A stretch of 64,000 nucleotides of DNA, taken from positions 20,970 through 84,969 of the forward strand of contig NZ_JAAGVY010000016.1 in NCBI RefSeq assembly GCF_010686655.1, in the 5' to 3' direction. Both the position numbers and the translations under genes were made by a program. Below, in pieces: positions 25,197 to 33,608 of the stretch. The stretch is from Cryomorpha ignava. GTDB lineage: Bacteria; Bacteroidota; Bacteroidia; Flavobacteriales_D; Cryomorphaceae. Below the pieces are notes generated by a model. The model did no database searches. It saw only the letters and a program-made list of their open reading frames with translations, and was not told the origin of the DNA. Each line of letters starts with the position of its first letter. Positions within the stretch are counted from its first letter, which is position 1.

Positions 25197-26009
25197 ATGA
25201 AAAAAATACTGTCCGTACTAGCCCTTTGTTCTGTTCTTAGCCTGGGGATAACTTCGAATGGTTACGCATTTGATGCCGCTGACACACCTTCTCTTGAGCT
25301 ACTCGCCTACAACGCGCCGCAGACTGAAGGTGATGCCCCGACTGACGAAAGCGCAGCCGTAGAAACTTCTGAAAGCTTTCATCAGCAAATTAAAGACACA
25401 TTTATCGATGGTGGTCCCTTCTTCATGTCATTCGTATTAATATGTTTGATATTGGGTCTTGCACTCTGTATTGAGCGTATTATATACCTAAATATGGCGA
25501 CTACCAACAAAACAAAGTTATTAAAGAATGTAGAAGACGCCCTTGCCACTGGTGGTATAGAAGCTGCAAAAGATGTATGTCGCAATACACGCGGCCCTAT
25601 TGCATCTATTTTCTATCAAGGATTAGAGCGCTATGACGAAGGTATCGATATGGTTGAAAAATCAGTTGTATCTTATGGTGGTGTTCAAATGGGTCTTTTG
25701 GAAAAAGGACTTTCCTGGATTTCACTTTTTATCGCACTGGCCCCTATGCTTGGGTTCATGGGTACGGTAATTGGTATGATTGATGCCTTCAACGCGATTG
25801 AAGTAGAGAATAATATCTCTCCAGGGGTTGTTGCCGGTGGTATTAAAGTAGCCTTGATTACAACGGTTTCTGGTCTTGTTGTAGCAATTATTCTTCAGGT
25901 CTTTTATAATTATATCGTTTCTAAAGTAGATGGTATTGTAAACGATATGGAAGATGCATCAATCTCTTTGATTGATATGTTATTGCGTCACAGAACCCTT
26001 AAAAACTAA
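25197..26009 (+). CDS. exbB: MotA/TolQ/ExbB-type proton channel
   Basis: 270 residues. An N-terminal signal-like helix and a roughly 60-residue acidic extracytoplasmic segment precede a first membrane span (FFMSFVLICLILGLALCIERIIYL), a cytosolic loop, and two further spans (SLFIALAPMLGFMGTVIGMIDAF and ALITTVSGLVVAIILQVFYNYIV), the MotA/TolQ/ExbB signature. ExbB with ExbD converts proton-motive force to energise TonB-dependent outer-membrane transport or gliding/T9SS-like functions. It heads a four-gene operon with two ExbD genes. The long N-terminal extension is common in Bacteroidota members. Confidence 0.9.
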   Translation: MKKILSVLALCSVLSLGITSNGYAFDAADTPSLELLAYNAPQTEGDAPTDESAAVETSESFHQQIKDTFIDGGPFFMSFVLICLILGLALCIERIIYLNMATTNKTKLLKNVEDALATGGIEAAKDVCRNTRGPIASIFYQGLERYDEGIDMVEKSVVSYGGVQMGLLEKGLSWISLFIALAPMLGFMGTVIGMIDAFNAIEVENNISPGVVAGGIKVALITTVSGLVVAIILQVFYNYIVSKVDGIVNDMEDASISLIDMLLRHRTLKN

Positions 26010-26017
26010 GATCCGGT

Positions 26018-26434
26018 ATGGAAAATAAAACACTAGATAGCGCCTTAACGATTGGTGCCTTTATAATAGGTATAATCGGTCTAATTATGGGAATCATGAT
26101 TATGAGAGGAAATGAAAGTGTAGTAGGTCCGGCTATCACCTTGTCTATGGTCGTAATGGGTGTAGCTGCTGCGGTGGCTATTCTATTCGGATTATTCCAT
26201 TTTCTTACGAATATCAAGCGCAATATTCCAATGCTGATAGGTATTGTGGTTTTTGTGATTCTCGCAATTGTATGTTATACGCTGGCATCAGATACTGTGC
26301 TGCAATCTTATGACCCGGGAATTACAGAATCAGAATCTAAACTTAGCGGAGCCGGCCTTTTAATAATGTATGTGCTTGTGGTAGTAGCCGCAGGCGCCGC
26401 AATTGTAGGTGAAATAACGCGAATTTTTAAATAA
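26018..26434 (+). CDS. Small four-span membrane protein of the ExbB/ExbD operon
   Basis: 138 residues with about four hydrophobic spans (ALTIGAFIIGIIGLIMGIMI, LSMVVMGVAAAVAILFGLFHFL, MLIGIVVFVILAIVCYTLA, LLIMYVLVVVAAGAAIVGEI). It lies 8 bp after exbB and 15 bp before exbD, so translation is coupled. I do not recognise a named family. Its fixed position suggests an accessory subunit of the ion-driven motor complex, which is inference from context. Confidence 0.75.
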   Translation: MENKTLDSALTIGAFIIGIIGLIMGIMIMRGNESVVGPAITLSMVVMGVAAAVAILFGLFHFLTNIKRNIPMLIGIVVFVILAIVCYTLASDTVLQSYDPGITESESKLSGAGLLIMYVLVVVAAGAAIVGEITRIFK

Positions 26435-26449
26435 AAAAGGAGTTAAATC

Positions 26450-27160
26450 ATGGCAAGAAGAGGATTACAGGAAATCAATGCCGGCTCTATGGCCGATATT
26501 GCATTCTTGCTGCTTATATTCTTTCTGGTAACCACTACAATGGACCAGGACATAGGTATATTAAGACAGCTGCCGCCGCCGGTACCTGATGATATGGAAA
26601 AACCACCGGAGGTAAAACAGCGAAATGTTTATGAAGTACTCGTAAACAGTAATGACCAATTGCTTGTAGAAGGGCAACGAATGGACATTCGCGATTTGAA
26701 AGCCGGTGCAATTGAGTTCTACACCAACCCGAGTCAAAGCCCTGACCTTCCACAACTTACCCGTGTTTCTAGGACTGTGGTGCAAGACAATCTCAACAAA
26801 TTGAGACAGGCCCTTTCTGAAGATCCTGAAAACAAGGAGATAAAAGATAAGATTGAAACCTGGGAAGATAAGCTCATTGCCATTGAACTAATAGGTGATT
26901 ACAGCGAGTTGCCTTCATCAGCTCTTATCTCTCTTCAAAACGACCGTGGTACTTCTTATGATATGTACATCAGCGTACAAAACGAACTGAGTGCCGGAGT
27001 GAATGAATTGAGAAACACGCTGTCTGAAGAGAAATTTGGAGTGCCTTACAGCGCTTTAAATACATCTGATGACAATGATAAGCCTAAAATTAAGGCAATT
27101 CGAGCTGTGTATCCACAACGTATATCAGAAGCTGAACCAAAAGATTTGGGTACCAACTAA
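26450..27160 (+). CDS. exbD: ExbD/TolR-type biopolymer transport protein
   Basis: 236 residues. A single N-terminal membrane span contains the family motif EINAGSMADIAFLLLIFFLVTTTMD, with the Asp that couples proton flow, followed by a large periplasmic domain. The domain is longer than that of classical ExbD (about 140 residues), as is usual for Bacteroidota paralogues. Its C-terminus (KAIRAVYPQRISEAEPKDLG) is shared with a detached paralogue at 27827-28510. Confidence 0.9.
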   Translation: MARRGLQEINAGSMADIAFLLLIFFLVTTTMDQDIGILRQLPPPVPDDMEKPPEVKQRNVYEVLVNSNDQLLVEGQRMDIRDLKAGAIEFYTNPSQSPDLPQLTRVSRTVVQDNLNKLRQALSEDPENKEIKDKIETWEDKLIAIELIGDYSELPSSALISLQNDRGTSYDMYISVQNELSAGVNELRNTLSEEKFGVPYSALNTSDDNDKPKIKAIRAVYPQRISEAEPKDLGTN

Positions 27161-27172
27161 AATAGAATTACT

Positions 27173-27640
27173 ATGAGCAAATTTGGTAGAAAAGGAAAGA
27201 AAAAGAACCCGGAGATCTCTACGGCATCGTTGCCTGATATTATCTTTATGCTTCTGTTTTTCTTTATGGTTGTAACTGTAATGCGCGAAGACGATCCTAA
27301 GGTGAAGATATCGAAGCCGAATGCTACGGAAACTGAAAAACTGGAGAAGAAGTCTCTTGTAGATTATATCAATGTTGGTCCACCTGTAAATAAGATACTC
27401 GGCACCGAGCCTTTGATTCAACTCGATGATTCATTTGCCGATTTATCGGATATTCGCCAATGGATTGAAGACAACAGAGAGCGCCGCGACGAAGCAGAGA
27501 AGCCGGCAATTACAACTTCGCTTAAGGTTGATAAAGACACCAGAATGGGAATTGTTACAGATATAAAGCAAGAATTGCGTGAAGCAAATGCACTAAAAAT
27601 TAATTACTCGGTTAATAAAGGGTCTGCAATAGACAATTAA
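27173..27640 (+). CDS. Second ExbD/TolR-type protein
   Basis: 155 residues, the standard size of ExbD. After a basic start (KFGRKGKKKNPEISTASLPD) the only span FMLLFFFMVVTVM follows the conserved SLPDIIF motif. The periplasmic part is acidic. Two different ExbD proteins with one ExbB suggests a heteromeric motor. The operon ends at a strong terminator 22 bp downstream. Confidence 0.9.
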   Translation: MSKFGRKGKKKNPEISTASLPDIIFMLLFFFMVVTVMREDDPKVKISKPNATETEKLEKKSLVDYINVGPPVNKILGTEPLIQLDDSFADLSDIRQWIEDNRERRDEAEKPAITTSLKVDKDTRMGIVTDIKQELREANALKINYSVNKGSAIDN

Positions 27641-27662
27641 CCTTACTGAATAAAACAAATAA

Positions 27663-27695
27663 GCCGCCTGATTCATCGAGTCAGGCGGCTTTTTT
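27663..27695 (+). terminator. Strong intrinsic terminator of the ExbB/ExbD operon
   Basis: GCCGCCTGA (27663-27671) pairs with TCAGGCGGC (27681-27689) around a 9-base loop, followed by six T (27690-27695). Perfect stem and T tract make this a clear terminator. It separates the operon from the third exbD-like gene. Confidence 0.92.
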
Positions 27696-27826
27696 ATGCC
27701 GATAAGCGTCTGCTTTTTCCGCTTTAACCTCCATATCCCGCCGATGGTAAACTGATAGGCAAATTTTAACATACCGGAGCGATTCTTGCGTTATAAATGT
27801 GATAACCCCACTAAAACTCACGAGCC

Positions 27827-28510
27827 GTGTATCACAGAGCAATACCTTCCATAAACGCCGGCTCAATGGCTGATATCGCGTTTTTACTACTAGTCTTTTT
27901 CCTTGTTACCACTACTTTAGATCAGGACTTGGGCATTAAAACCGTTTTACCTCCAATTAATCCAGAGGCAAACCCTTCGCCTCGCGGCGACCAAAATGTG
28001 CTCGAAATTTTGATAAATGGTGCCGACGAGCTGATGATAGAAGGAGAAAGAAAAAATTTCGCCGATATTAAGTCAGAGGTCCGAAATTTTTACACCAACC
28101 CGGACGAGCGCAGCGACCTTCCAAGATTAAAACTAATAACCCCCGCGCTGTGTAAAGAAAATCTTGGTAAAACTTCGAATGCACATCTCAACTCTTCAAA
28201 AAGCTGGAATGCATGGAAAACTAGACTGGAGTCAACAGAACTAATCGGGCCTTTCAAGGAACTTCCGAAAAATGCAGTAATCTCATTGCAAAACGATAGA
28301 AGTACGTCTTACGCAACCTATATCCTCGTTCAAAATGAATTAAATGCCGGTCTCAATGCATTGAGAAATGAATGTTCAGAGAAACATTTTGGGATGCCTT
28401 ACGGCGAATTGGATGAAAACAATCCGGAAGATCGATTAAAGATTCGTGCTATTCGAATGGCCTTTCCCAGACGAATATCTGAAGCGGAACCGGTTGCTTT
28501 GGAGCCATAG
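27827..28510 (+). CDS. Detached third ExbD-like paralogue
   Basis: 227 residues from a GTG start. It is closely similar to the first ExbD of the upstream operon over its whole length: INAGSMADIAFLLLVFFLVTTTLDQD, a periplasmic domain with the same landmarks (VISLQND, YILVQNELNAG, MPYGELDENN) and the shared end IRAIRMAFPRRISEAEP. It lies 187 bp beyond the operon terminator with no obvious ATG, so it is likely a tandem duplicate that has diverged and uses GTG or is poorly expressed. No frameshift is present, so it could still function. Confidence 0.75.
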   Translation: MYHRAIPSINAGSMADIAFLLLVFFLVTTTLDQDLGIKTVLPPINPEANPSPRGDQNVLEILINGADELMIEGERKNFADIKSEVRNFYTNPDERSDLPRLKLITPALCKENLGKTSNAHLNSSKSWNAWKTRLESTELIGPFKELPKNAVISLQNDRSTSYATYILVQNELNAGLNALRNECSEKHFGMPYGELDENNPEDRLKIRAIRMAFPRRISEAEPVALEP

Positions 28511-28591
28511 AAAACTTGATTTTTATTACAGAGAAGAAAGTAAAATCGGCAGCGATGGGTCTTCTTCAACCGAAGCTCTCTAGATTTGAGA

Positions 28592-28657
28592 GATCCGAAA
28601 GGTTTTTGAACTAAGCGGAGCGTTCTCACGCAGCGTAGCAAGTAAACCTTTGGGGTC
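28592..28657. repeat. Imperfect long hairpin repeat (REP-like)
   Basis: GATCCGAAAGGTTT (28592-28605) pairs with AAACCTTTGGGGTC (28644-28657), one mismatch and one wobble, around a loop rich in CG (AAGCGGAGCGTTCTCACGCAGCG). It lies between convergent genes but lacks a T tract on either side, so a repeat is more likely than a terminator. Confidence 0.45.
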
Positions 28658-28758
28658 TGAATTTAACCAAACGTACGACCAGCGGTAGTCGTTTGCACGA
28701 CCACAGAGTACTCGAATGAACAGTCCACACTGTCAACTTTATTTAAAAAATCTAGAAA

Positions 28759-29721
28759 CTATTCAGGCGGAAGCCTTTCCTCATCATCAGGGATCAAAGC
28801 CGGTAATGGCTCATTACTCTTAATACGGTTTAAACCATATAATATTCCAGTTACCAAAACGACCGACAGCATGAGCAAAATTAAATCTGACCCGCTTGGC
28901 GTAAATGTATCAATATCCTCACTAATCTCTCCCTTGCTCATCATGTACAAAAGAAAAACTGCAAGGGCATTATTGGTGAAGTGCGCAATAATCGGAGTCC
29001 AAAGCGATCGACTCCAAAGAAAAAGATACCCCAGTAGAGCACCGAGCATCATGCGCGGCAAGAAACCATAAAATTGCATGTGCATAGCACTAAAAAGAGC
29101 GGCAGAGATCCAAACTCCGGTGTGCTTTTTTCCCGTCCATTTGATTAAAATCGGCATCAGCGCTCCGCGAAAAATCATCTCTTCGCCAATGGCCGGGAGC
29201 ATGGCAACCACAACGATGTTGAATATGAAAATCCAAGGGTTATCGGTTTGAGTAATTGCTTTGGTGAGCTCGGCGGCGCCCTCTTCCATTCCGCCAAAAA
29301 CATCTTCGACACCCGACATAAAATCGGGAAATTGCAATTGCATATTGAGCCAGGATAGCGCATTTATTGCAGGTAATGACGATACCATAACAATAATAGC
29401 TCCTATCGCAAAAAGTGGTTTTACGGGTATGAAGCCCAAATAATTCCGCCAATTGGTAGAAACCAAGGCCGCAAAAACAATAGACGGAACCACAAACATT
29501 CCAAGGTGTTGAAACATGAGCAACACTCTGTTAACCTGCACTATCTGCGGATTAGCATAATCTTGAATTGCCGCAGGATCAGAAAAAAAACTTATGCCCC
29601 AAACCGCATTTACAAGACCATTTGCCATAAATAAAAACACGGCAATCCCCATAAAACTAAGGAGAAAGAGAATAATAACTTGCAGAAAAGGGTCAGCTTT
29701 CGCAAAAGGCCTTTGAGCCAT
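28759..29721 (-). CDS. CPBP family intramembrane metalloprotease-like protein
   Basis: 320 residues starting at the ATG at 29721 (an upstream in-frame start at 29775 overlaps the dusB promoter and adds a non-membrane tail, so it is less likely). It has eight or more membrane spans and the CPBP signature: EEMIFRGALMPIL, FSAMHMQFYGFLPRMMLGALLGYLFLWSRSLWTPIIAHFTNNA. CPBP proteins are glutamic-type intramembrane proteases related to Rce1, acting on prenyl-type or bacteriocin substrates in some hosts; the substrate here is unknown. Divergent from dusB. Confidence 0.85.
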   Translation of the reverse strand: MAQRPFAKADPFLQVIILFLLSFMGIAVFLFMANGLVNAVWGISFFSDPAAIQDYANPQIVQVNRVLLMFQHLGMFVVPSIVFAALVSTNWRNYLGFIPVKPLFAIGAIIVMVSSLPAINALSWLNMQLQFPDFMSGVEDVFGGMEEGAAELTKAITQTDNPWIFIFNIVVVAMLPAIGEEMIFRGALMPILIKWTGKKHTGVWISAALFSAMHMQFYGFLPRMMLGALLGYLFLWSRSLWTPIIAHFTNNALAVFLLYMMSKGEISEDIDTFTPSGSDLILLMLSVVLVTGILYGLNRIKSNEPLPALIPDDEERLPPE

Positions 29722-29743
29722 GAATTTCGATTTTGTAAATTTG
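29712..29743 (+). promoter_or_regulatory. Probable promoter of dusB
   Basis: TTTG (29712-29715) and TAAATTTG (29736-29743) are 20 bases apart, a good Bacteroidota -33/-7 pair. It precedes dusB by 66 bases and overlaps the start of the divergent CPBP gene. Confidence 0.55.
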
Positions 29744-29808
29744 CACACTTCGAAAAGCATTTCGACTGAGCTCAATGAACACTCAGTAAAAAACTTTCGA
29801 AAATAAAA

Positions 29809-30801
29809 ATGGCAAAGATAGGTAATATTGATCTTGGTGATTTTCCGTTGTTGCTCGCGCCGATGGAAGATGTAAGCGACCCACCCTTCAGAGCGCTATG
29901 CAAACAGCATGGTGCCGACCTGATGTACACCGAGTTTATCTCGTCTGAAGGGCTTATTCGCGATGCTGCCAAGAGCATGCAGAAGCTGGACATATACGAA
30001 TACGAACGACCGATTGGGATCCAAATCTTTGGCAGCGATCTGGAGCCAATGATTCAATCGGCTGAAATAGTAGAAGCTACAAATCCTGATATACTTGATA
30101 TTAATTTCGGCTGCCCGGTAAAGAAGGTGGCCTGCAAGGGCGCAGGTGCCGGAATACTGCAGGATATTCCCAAGATGGTGCGTCTTACTGAAGCTGTGGT
30201 CAAAGCCACCAAGCTGCCTGTAACTGTAAAAACCCGGTTGGGCTGGAACGACGATACAAAGTACATTGTAGAAGTCGCCGAAAGATTGCAAGATGTTGGT
30301 ATTCAAGCTATCTCAATTCATGGGCGCACCCGTGCACAAATGTATAAGGGCGAAGCAGATTGGACATTGATTCGCGAAGTGAAAGAAAATCCGCGTATCA
30401 ACATTCCAGTTTTTGGCAATGGCGATATTACCACACCACAAAAAGCATTGGAATATAAAACCAAATACGGTGTGGATGGTGTAATGGTTGGTAGAGCCAG
30501 CATTGGCTACCCATGGATATTCAGAGAGATAAAACACTTTTTAGCCACCGGTGAGACCTTGCCTCCTCCGCAGCTAACTGAGCGTGTAGATGCAGCGCTA
30601 CAACATTTAAAAATGGGACTCGAATGGAAAGGCCAACACCTTGGTGTCGTAGAAATGCGCCGCCACTACGCCAACTACTTCCGCGGAATGCATGGCTTTA
30701 AAGAACATCGTATAAGATTGGTAACCGAGGAAGATCCCGAAACGATTATTCAGCTTCTTGAAGAAATACGCGAGACTTATTCAGAGCATGTTTTTAGCTA
30801 A
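29809..30801 (+). CDS. dusB: tRNA-dihydrouridine synthase B
   Basis: 330 residues, the standard length. It reduces uridine to dihydrouridine in the tRNA D-loop with an FMN cofactor. Motifs include LLAPMEDVSDPPFRALCK, YTEFISSEGL, the catalytic-Cys region INFGCPVKKVACKGAGAG, KTRLGWNDD, ISIHGRTRAQMYKG and FGNGDITTP. Flavin-binding features are complete. It has its own promoter upstream. Confidence 0.93.
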   Translation: MAKIGNIDLGDFPLLLAPMEDVSDPPFRALCKQHGADLMYTEFISSEGLIRDAAKSMQKLDIYEYERPIGIQIFGSDLEPMIQSAEIVEATNPDILDINFGCPVKKVACKGAGAGILQDIPKMVRLTEAVVKATKLPVTVKTRLGWNDDTKYIVEVAERLQDVGIQAISIHGRTRAQMYKGEADWTLIREVKENPRINIPVFGNGDITTPQKALEYKTKYGVDGVMVGRASIGYPWIFREIKHFLATGETLPPPQLTERVDAALQHLKMGLEWKGQHLGVVEMRRHYANYFRGMHGFKEHRIRLVTEEDPETIIQLLEEIRETYSEHVFS

Positions 30802-31180
30802 TTGACTTAGATATTTGTCCAGTTGCGGGCAAAACATAGCCGCACGCACACGCTCGCGTCTCGCGAGGGTGGCCTTCTCTGTCGTCTTGTTATTAATCCC
30901 GAAGCAATCGGGGCTAGGCTCAACTTGACAGAAAATAGTTTAATGAGCAAAACCCTGAAAAATTGATATTAAAACTTTTCGCAGCCAAAGAAGCCCGGCG
31001 GGACGCCGGATGAAGCGGCCCCTCGCGAGACACGAGCGATGGCACACACAAACCCCGCTACGCGATTCTTACATGAGTCTGTTTTCGTAGTGGAGAGACT
31101 GAATTTAATGACAATTTGACGAGACGCCCGCGCTCCGCAGGGTATCAACCCTGCGGCTAAACTTTTAAACAAAAATTATT
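30802..31180. other. Gene-free interval rich in inverted repeats
   Basis: About 380 bases without a credible gene. It holds a long imperfect inverted repeat (arms near 30851-30874 and 31017-31038), a GC-rich stretch (ACGCCGG) and, at its end, a copy of the dispersed repeat family found again near 33.7 kb. No ORF of credible composition. Confidence 0.5.
30851..31038. repeat. Long imperfect inverted repeat (MITE-like)
   Basis: CGCTCGCGTCTCGCGAGGG (30851-30869) matches the reverse complement of CCCTCGCGAGACACGAGCG (31020-31038) with one mismatch, and both arms are flanked by GGCC on the inner side. The 188-bp span has no coding content and looks like a decayed non-autonomous element. Confidence 0.5.
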
Positions 31181-31185
31181 TTAAA
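31070..31185. repeat. Dispersed repeat copy next to IS4 remnant
   Basis: From TACATGAGTCTGTTTTCGTA to AAATTATTTTAAA this segment matches 33771-33905 at high identity, including the perfect hairpin CCGCAGGG-TATCAA-CCCTGCGG (31135-31156). The copies lie in the same orientation on both sides of the transposase remnants. Confidence 0.7.
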
Positions 31186-32040
31186 GATAACTCTGACATT
31201 GGTTTTCAATGAGGGTTTGCAGGTTTAGTGTAAAAAGCCCTGCATAGTAGTCTTGGCGAATACAGAGTGCTCTGTGCCCACTAAATTGCTCCATTTGCTG
31301 TTGGCTTTTCTGCATACCAAAAGAAATTTCGATTCCCCAGCGAAGTAAGTACAGCTGTCCAAATTCTTTGTGATAGATACTTTCATCATAGAGACTAGTC
31401 AAAAGCACCTCGGTCTATCCTGTGGTAAGTATAACCTTGACCATTCTCACTTTGATTCTTGTCTGGGAAGTAACGACCAAACCCTTTTCTCTTAGCATGC
31501 GTATTGCTCTTGCTGTTGCGGCTATTTCAGCTGTTTGGCTTTTCGCTTTGCTTTTCACAAATTGTTTTACTTCACTATTGAATCCTACAGTACAGCGCAT
31601 TACAAAGTTGCGGGGTCCCTCTTGATTTATAAAGAGATACATCAAGCCAAAGCTTGGGTAACCCCGGTCAAAAAGTGTCAGACTGTCTTTATAAATTTGC
31701 TCTACGCGTTCAGCCAGGATAGCTTTTTCCGATTTTATGATTGGAAAAATATCTCCCCACACAGCAATATCATTGAGCACATCATGTATTTGCATGACTC
31801 TGGCCATGGGAATCTGTGCCTTATCGTTGCCTTGCAGTCCAAACTCTTTCCCCACGTCTCCAACATTCATAAGTCTCACCGTAGACCCATCAACAGCAAG
31901 CAGCCTAAAACCTTTCCAACGTTTTATCTTGTCGCCATAATGCATGTAGAAAGTCACGAGCCCAAAAGATTTTATAAAGAAGGAGGGGATCGTTCCCTTA
32001 GGTCGGTTCTTCCGAGACAGCTTGAGAATAAGCGCTGATA
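31181..32040 (-). pseudogene. IS4-family transposase remnant (nonsense-interrupted, 5'-truncated)
   Basis: The frame reads through the DDE region of an IS4-type transposase: KGFRLLAVDGSTVRLMN (first Asp), LTLFDRGYPSFGLMYLF (second Asp) and the late YLLRWGIEISFGMQKSQQQMEQFSG (YREK-like motif with the Glu). It is broken by an in-frame TAG at 31415-31417; the codons directly after it continue in the same frame as TEVLLTSLYDESI, so this is a point mutation, not a frameshift. The N-terminus is missing: upstream of about 32040 the frame only runs antisense to another gene. The element can no longer transpose by itself. Confidence 0.82.
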
Positions 32041-32321
32041 TTGATACGGTTATTGTTATTTCAAGCATGGGTTGCGTAGGATGTTTGGAAAGTAAGCTGG
32101 CAGAAATCAACAAAATAGGATATTTAACAAAATATGCGATCATTACTGATTCGAAAACCGCAAAAATCCATACTGTTGGAAAAATCATTGAAAACAAAAA
32201 TCAAGTGTATATTGATAGTAGCAATAGAATAACCCGCTATCGTATCATTGGTGATTTTTTGACATCGATTGTCCTAAGCGGAGACAGCGTGGTGGCGGTA
32301 GACAAAAATTTTGGATTTTAA
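32022..32321 (+). pseudogene. Truncated CxxC protein fragment at the IS4 junction
   Basis: About 95 residues of a protein whose 5' end is gone: the frame opens inside the IS4 remnant and becomes convincing from VIVISSMGCVGCLESKL. The C-V-G-C motif with following helix (ESKLAEINKIG) resembles the vicinal-Cys start of Bacteroidota lipoproteins with a thioredoxin-like part. The rest (KIHTVGKIIENKNQVYIDSSNRITRYRIIGDFL) looks coding and ends at a TAA. Best read as the 3' end of a host gene cut by the insertion, not as an active gene. Confidence 0.5.
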
Positions 32322-32551
32322 ATAAAAGATGTCACTGTAGCATGGATCTATGAAGATTTCAATATCACCATCTCCAGAATGCCTTAAATCGTGAATCTAT
32401 TTTAAATCTGAATTTATAATTTTCTTGAGTTCGTCGTTAATTCATATTGTTAGATATTCTCCATCAAAACAGCCCAATCATTAATTAAACCCAATAGACC
32501 AAAAGTTGGATTGTCATGCATCGATGTTCTCCAAACTTCTTTACTTATGTC

Positions 32552-33608
32552 TTATTAATGCGAATCAAGGGTTGAAAATAAGCGAAATAAAAACTGCCGC
32601 CAACTTTCCGAACACTTGAACAAGCAGGCCTTTGGTTGACCTTACTTTGCTGGCCCTTTGGATGTCGGTTTTTTCGATAAGCCAATTAAAAAACGACTCT
32701 ATGGGCTGACGAACCTCCGAGACGGCTCGGGAGTACAGGTCGTCCGCGGCCTTGCCAAACATCCTTTCCCACTCGGTCTGCCCTTTTATACCTTACCGGT
32801 GTCCGCATCGTGGAGTCCCTGTCGTTTTCGAGCGACGAGAAAAAAGGTTTGTCCGTGTATATTTTGTCCCCGAAGAAACACCTGCCTTCAATGCCCGCCC
32901 ATGCCTGCTTGAACACGTTCAGGTCGTTCTCGGATGCGGGGGTCAAGAGCACCTGTTCCGGGAAGGGCATCTTGCCTTCCCTCCTGAAGCCAAGGGCGTG
33001 GAGCTTCAGGCCGTGGTACCACATCCGTTTGGTAGAGCAGTAGCTTTTGTCCACCAGCCCCGCAGCGACGCGGCTGCCACGCTTGCCCGAGCAGACGACG
33101 ATGGGCATGGAGTCCAGCAGGCTTTGCCGTGTGGAACAGTCTGAAGGCCTGAACTCGGTGATCAGCGTTTCGCCCAGCCGCCTAAAGGCGCCGCTGAGGC
33201 TGTTGATCCTGTTGTTGAAAGCGGCGTACGAACCGAGATCAGGAAACCAGTCGCGCAGGTAGTCGTGGGCGAACCTGTGCTTGAGCTTTGTCCGTTGTTC
33301 TTCCAAAGCTGTGAACATGTAAATAGTCATGATCTCTTGGTCGGTGAGCTTAGAGTACTTGTTGTTGCTGAACCTCTCGCATTGGTATTTGAGTTCTTCG
33401 TCATACCTTGCGCAGACATAAAAGTAAATTTCTATCAGTTTCAAACATTTTGCCTTGGGGATCATGCCTTGTGAATATGTGGTTATAATCATACAAGGTA
33501 TTGATTTTCAGGGTGTTTAACTAATTTTTTACCATCTATTTAACTGATTTTCAAGTGTTTATATCAACACGGAATTGCTCATATCCAACCCTTGATTCGC
33601 ATTATTAA
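32552..33608 (-). mobile_element. IS982-family insertion sequence with terminal repeats and 7-bp target duplication
   Basis: The element is 32559-33601 (1043 bp) with near-perfect inverted ends: TGCGAATCAAGGGTTG at the left and CAACCCTTGATTCGCA at the right. Both sides are flanked by TTATTAA (32552-32558 and 33602-33608), a 7-bp target duplication. This marks a complete and fairly recent insertion, although its transposase is frameshifted. Removing the element and one duplication joins the flanks cleanly. Confidence 0.9.
32565..33492 (-). pseudogene. IS982-family transposase, frameshifted
   Basis: The first part (about 235 residues) carries the IS982 DDE landmarks: LLDSMPIVVC (first Asp), GLVDKSYCSTKRMWYHGLKLHALG, LTPASENDLNVFKQAW (Asp in the ENDL motif) and CFFGDKIYTDK. 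Near 32784-32787 a run of four T (A on the coding strand) has one base too many, after which the correct frame continues as GQTEWERMFGKAADDLYSRA and IESFFNWLIEKTDIQRASKVRS, the normal C-terminus, ending at 32565. The shift is +1 and no typical -1 slippery heptamer is needed, so it is a mutation rather than programmed frameshifting. Confidence 0.85.

Noticed and set aside
31415..32197. Full IS4 transposase start at 32197
   Set aside because: The first roughly 50 residues are antisense to the CxxC fragment and do not match IS4 N-termini, so the element is truncated.
32752..33474. Plus-strand ORFs antisense to the IS982 transposase
   Set aside because: They lie wholly inside the antisense of a clear DDE transposase and have unnatural Arg/Pro/Cys-rich composition.
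32686..33492. Programmed frameshift in the IS982 transposase
   Set aside because: The shift is +1 with no typical -1 heptamer, so a mutation or read error fits better.
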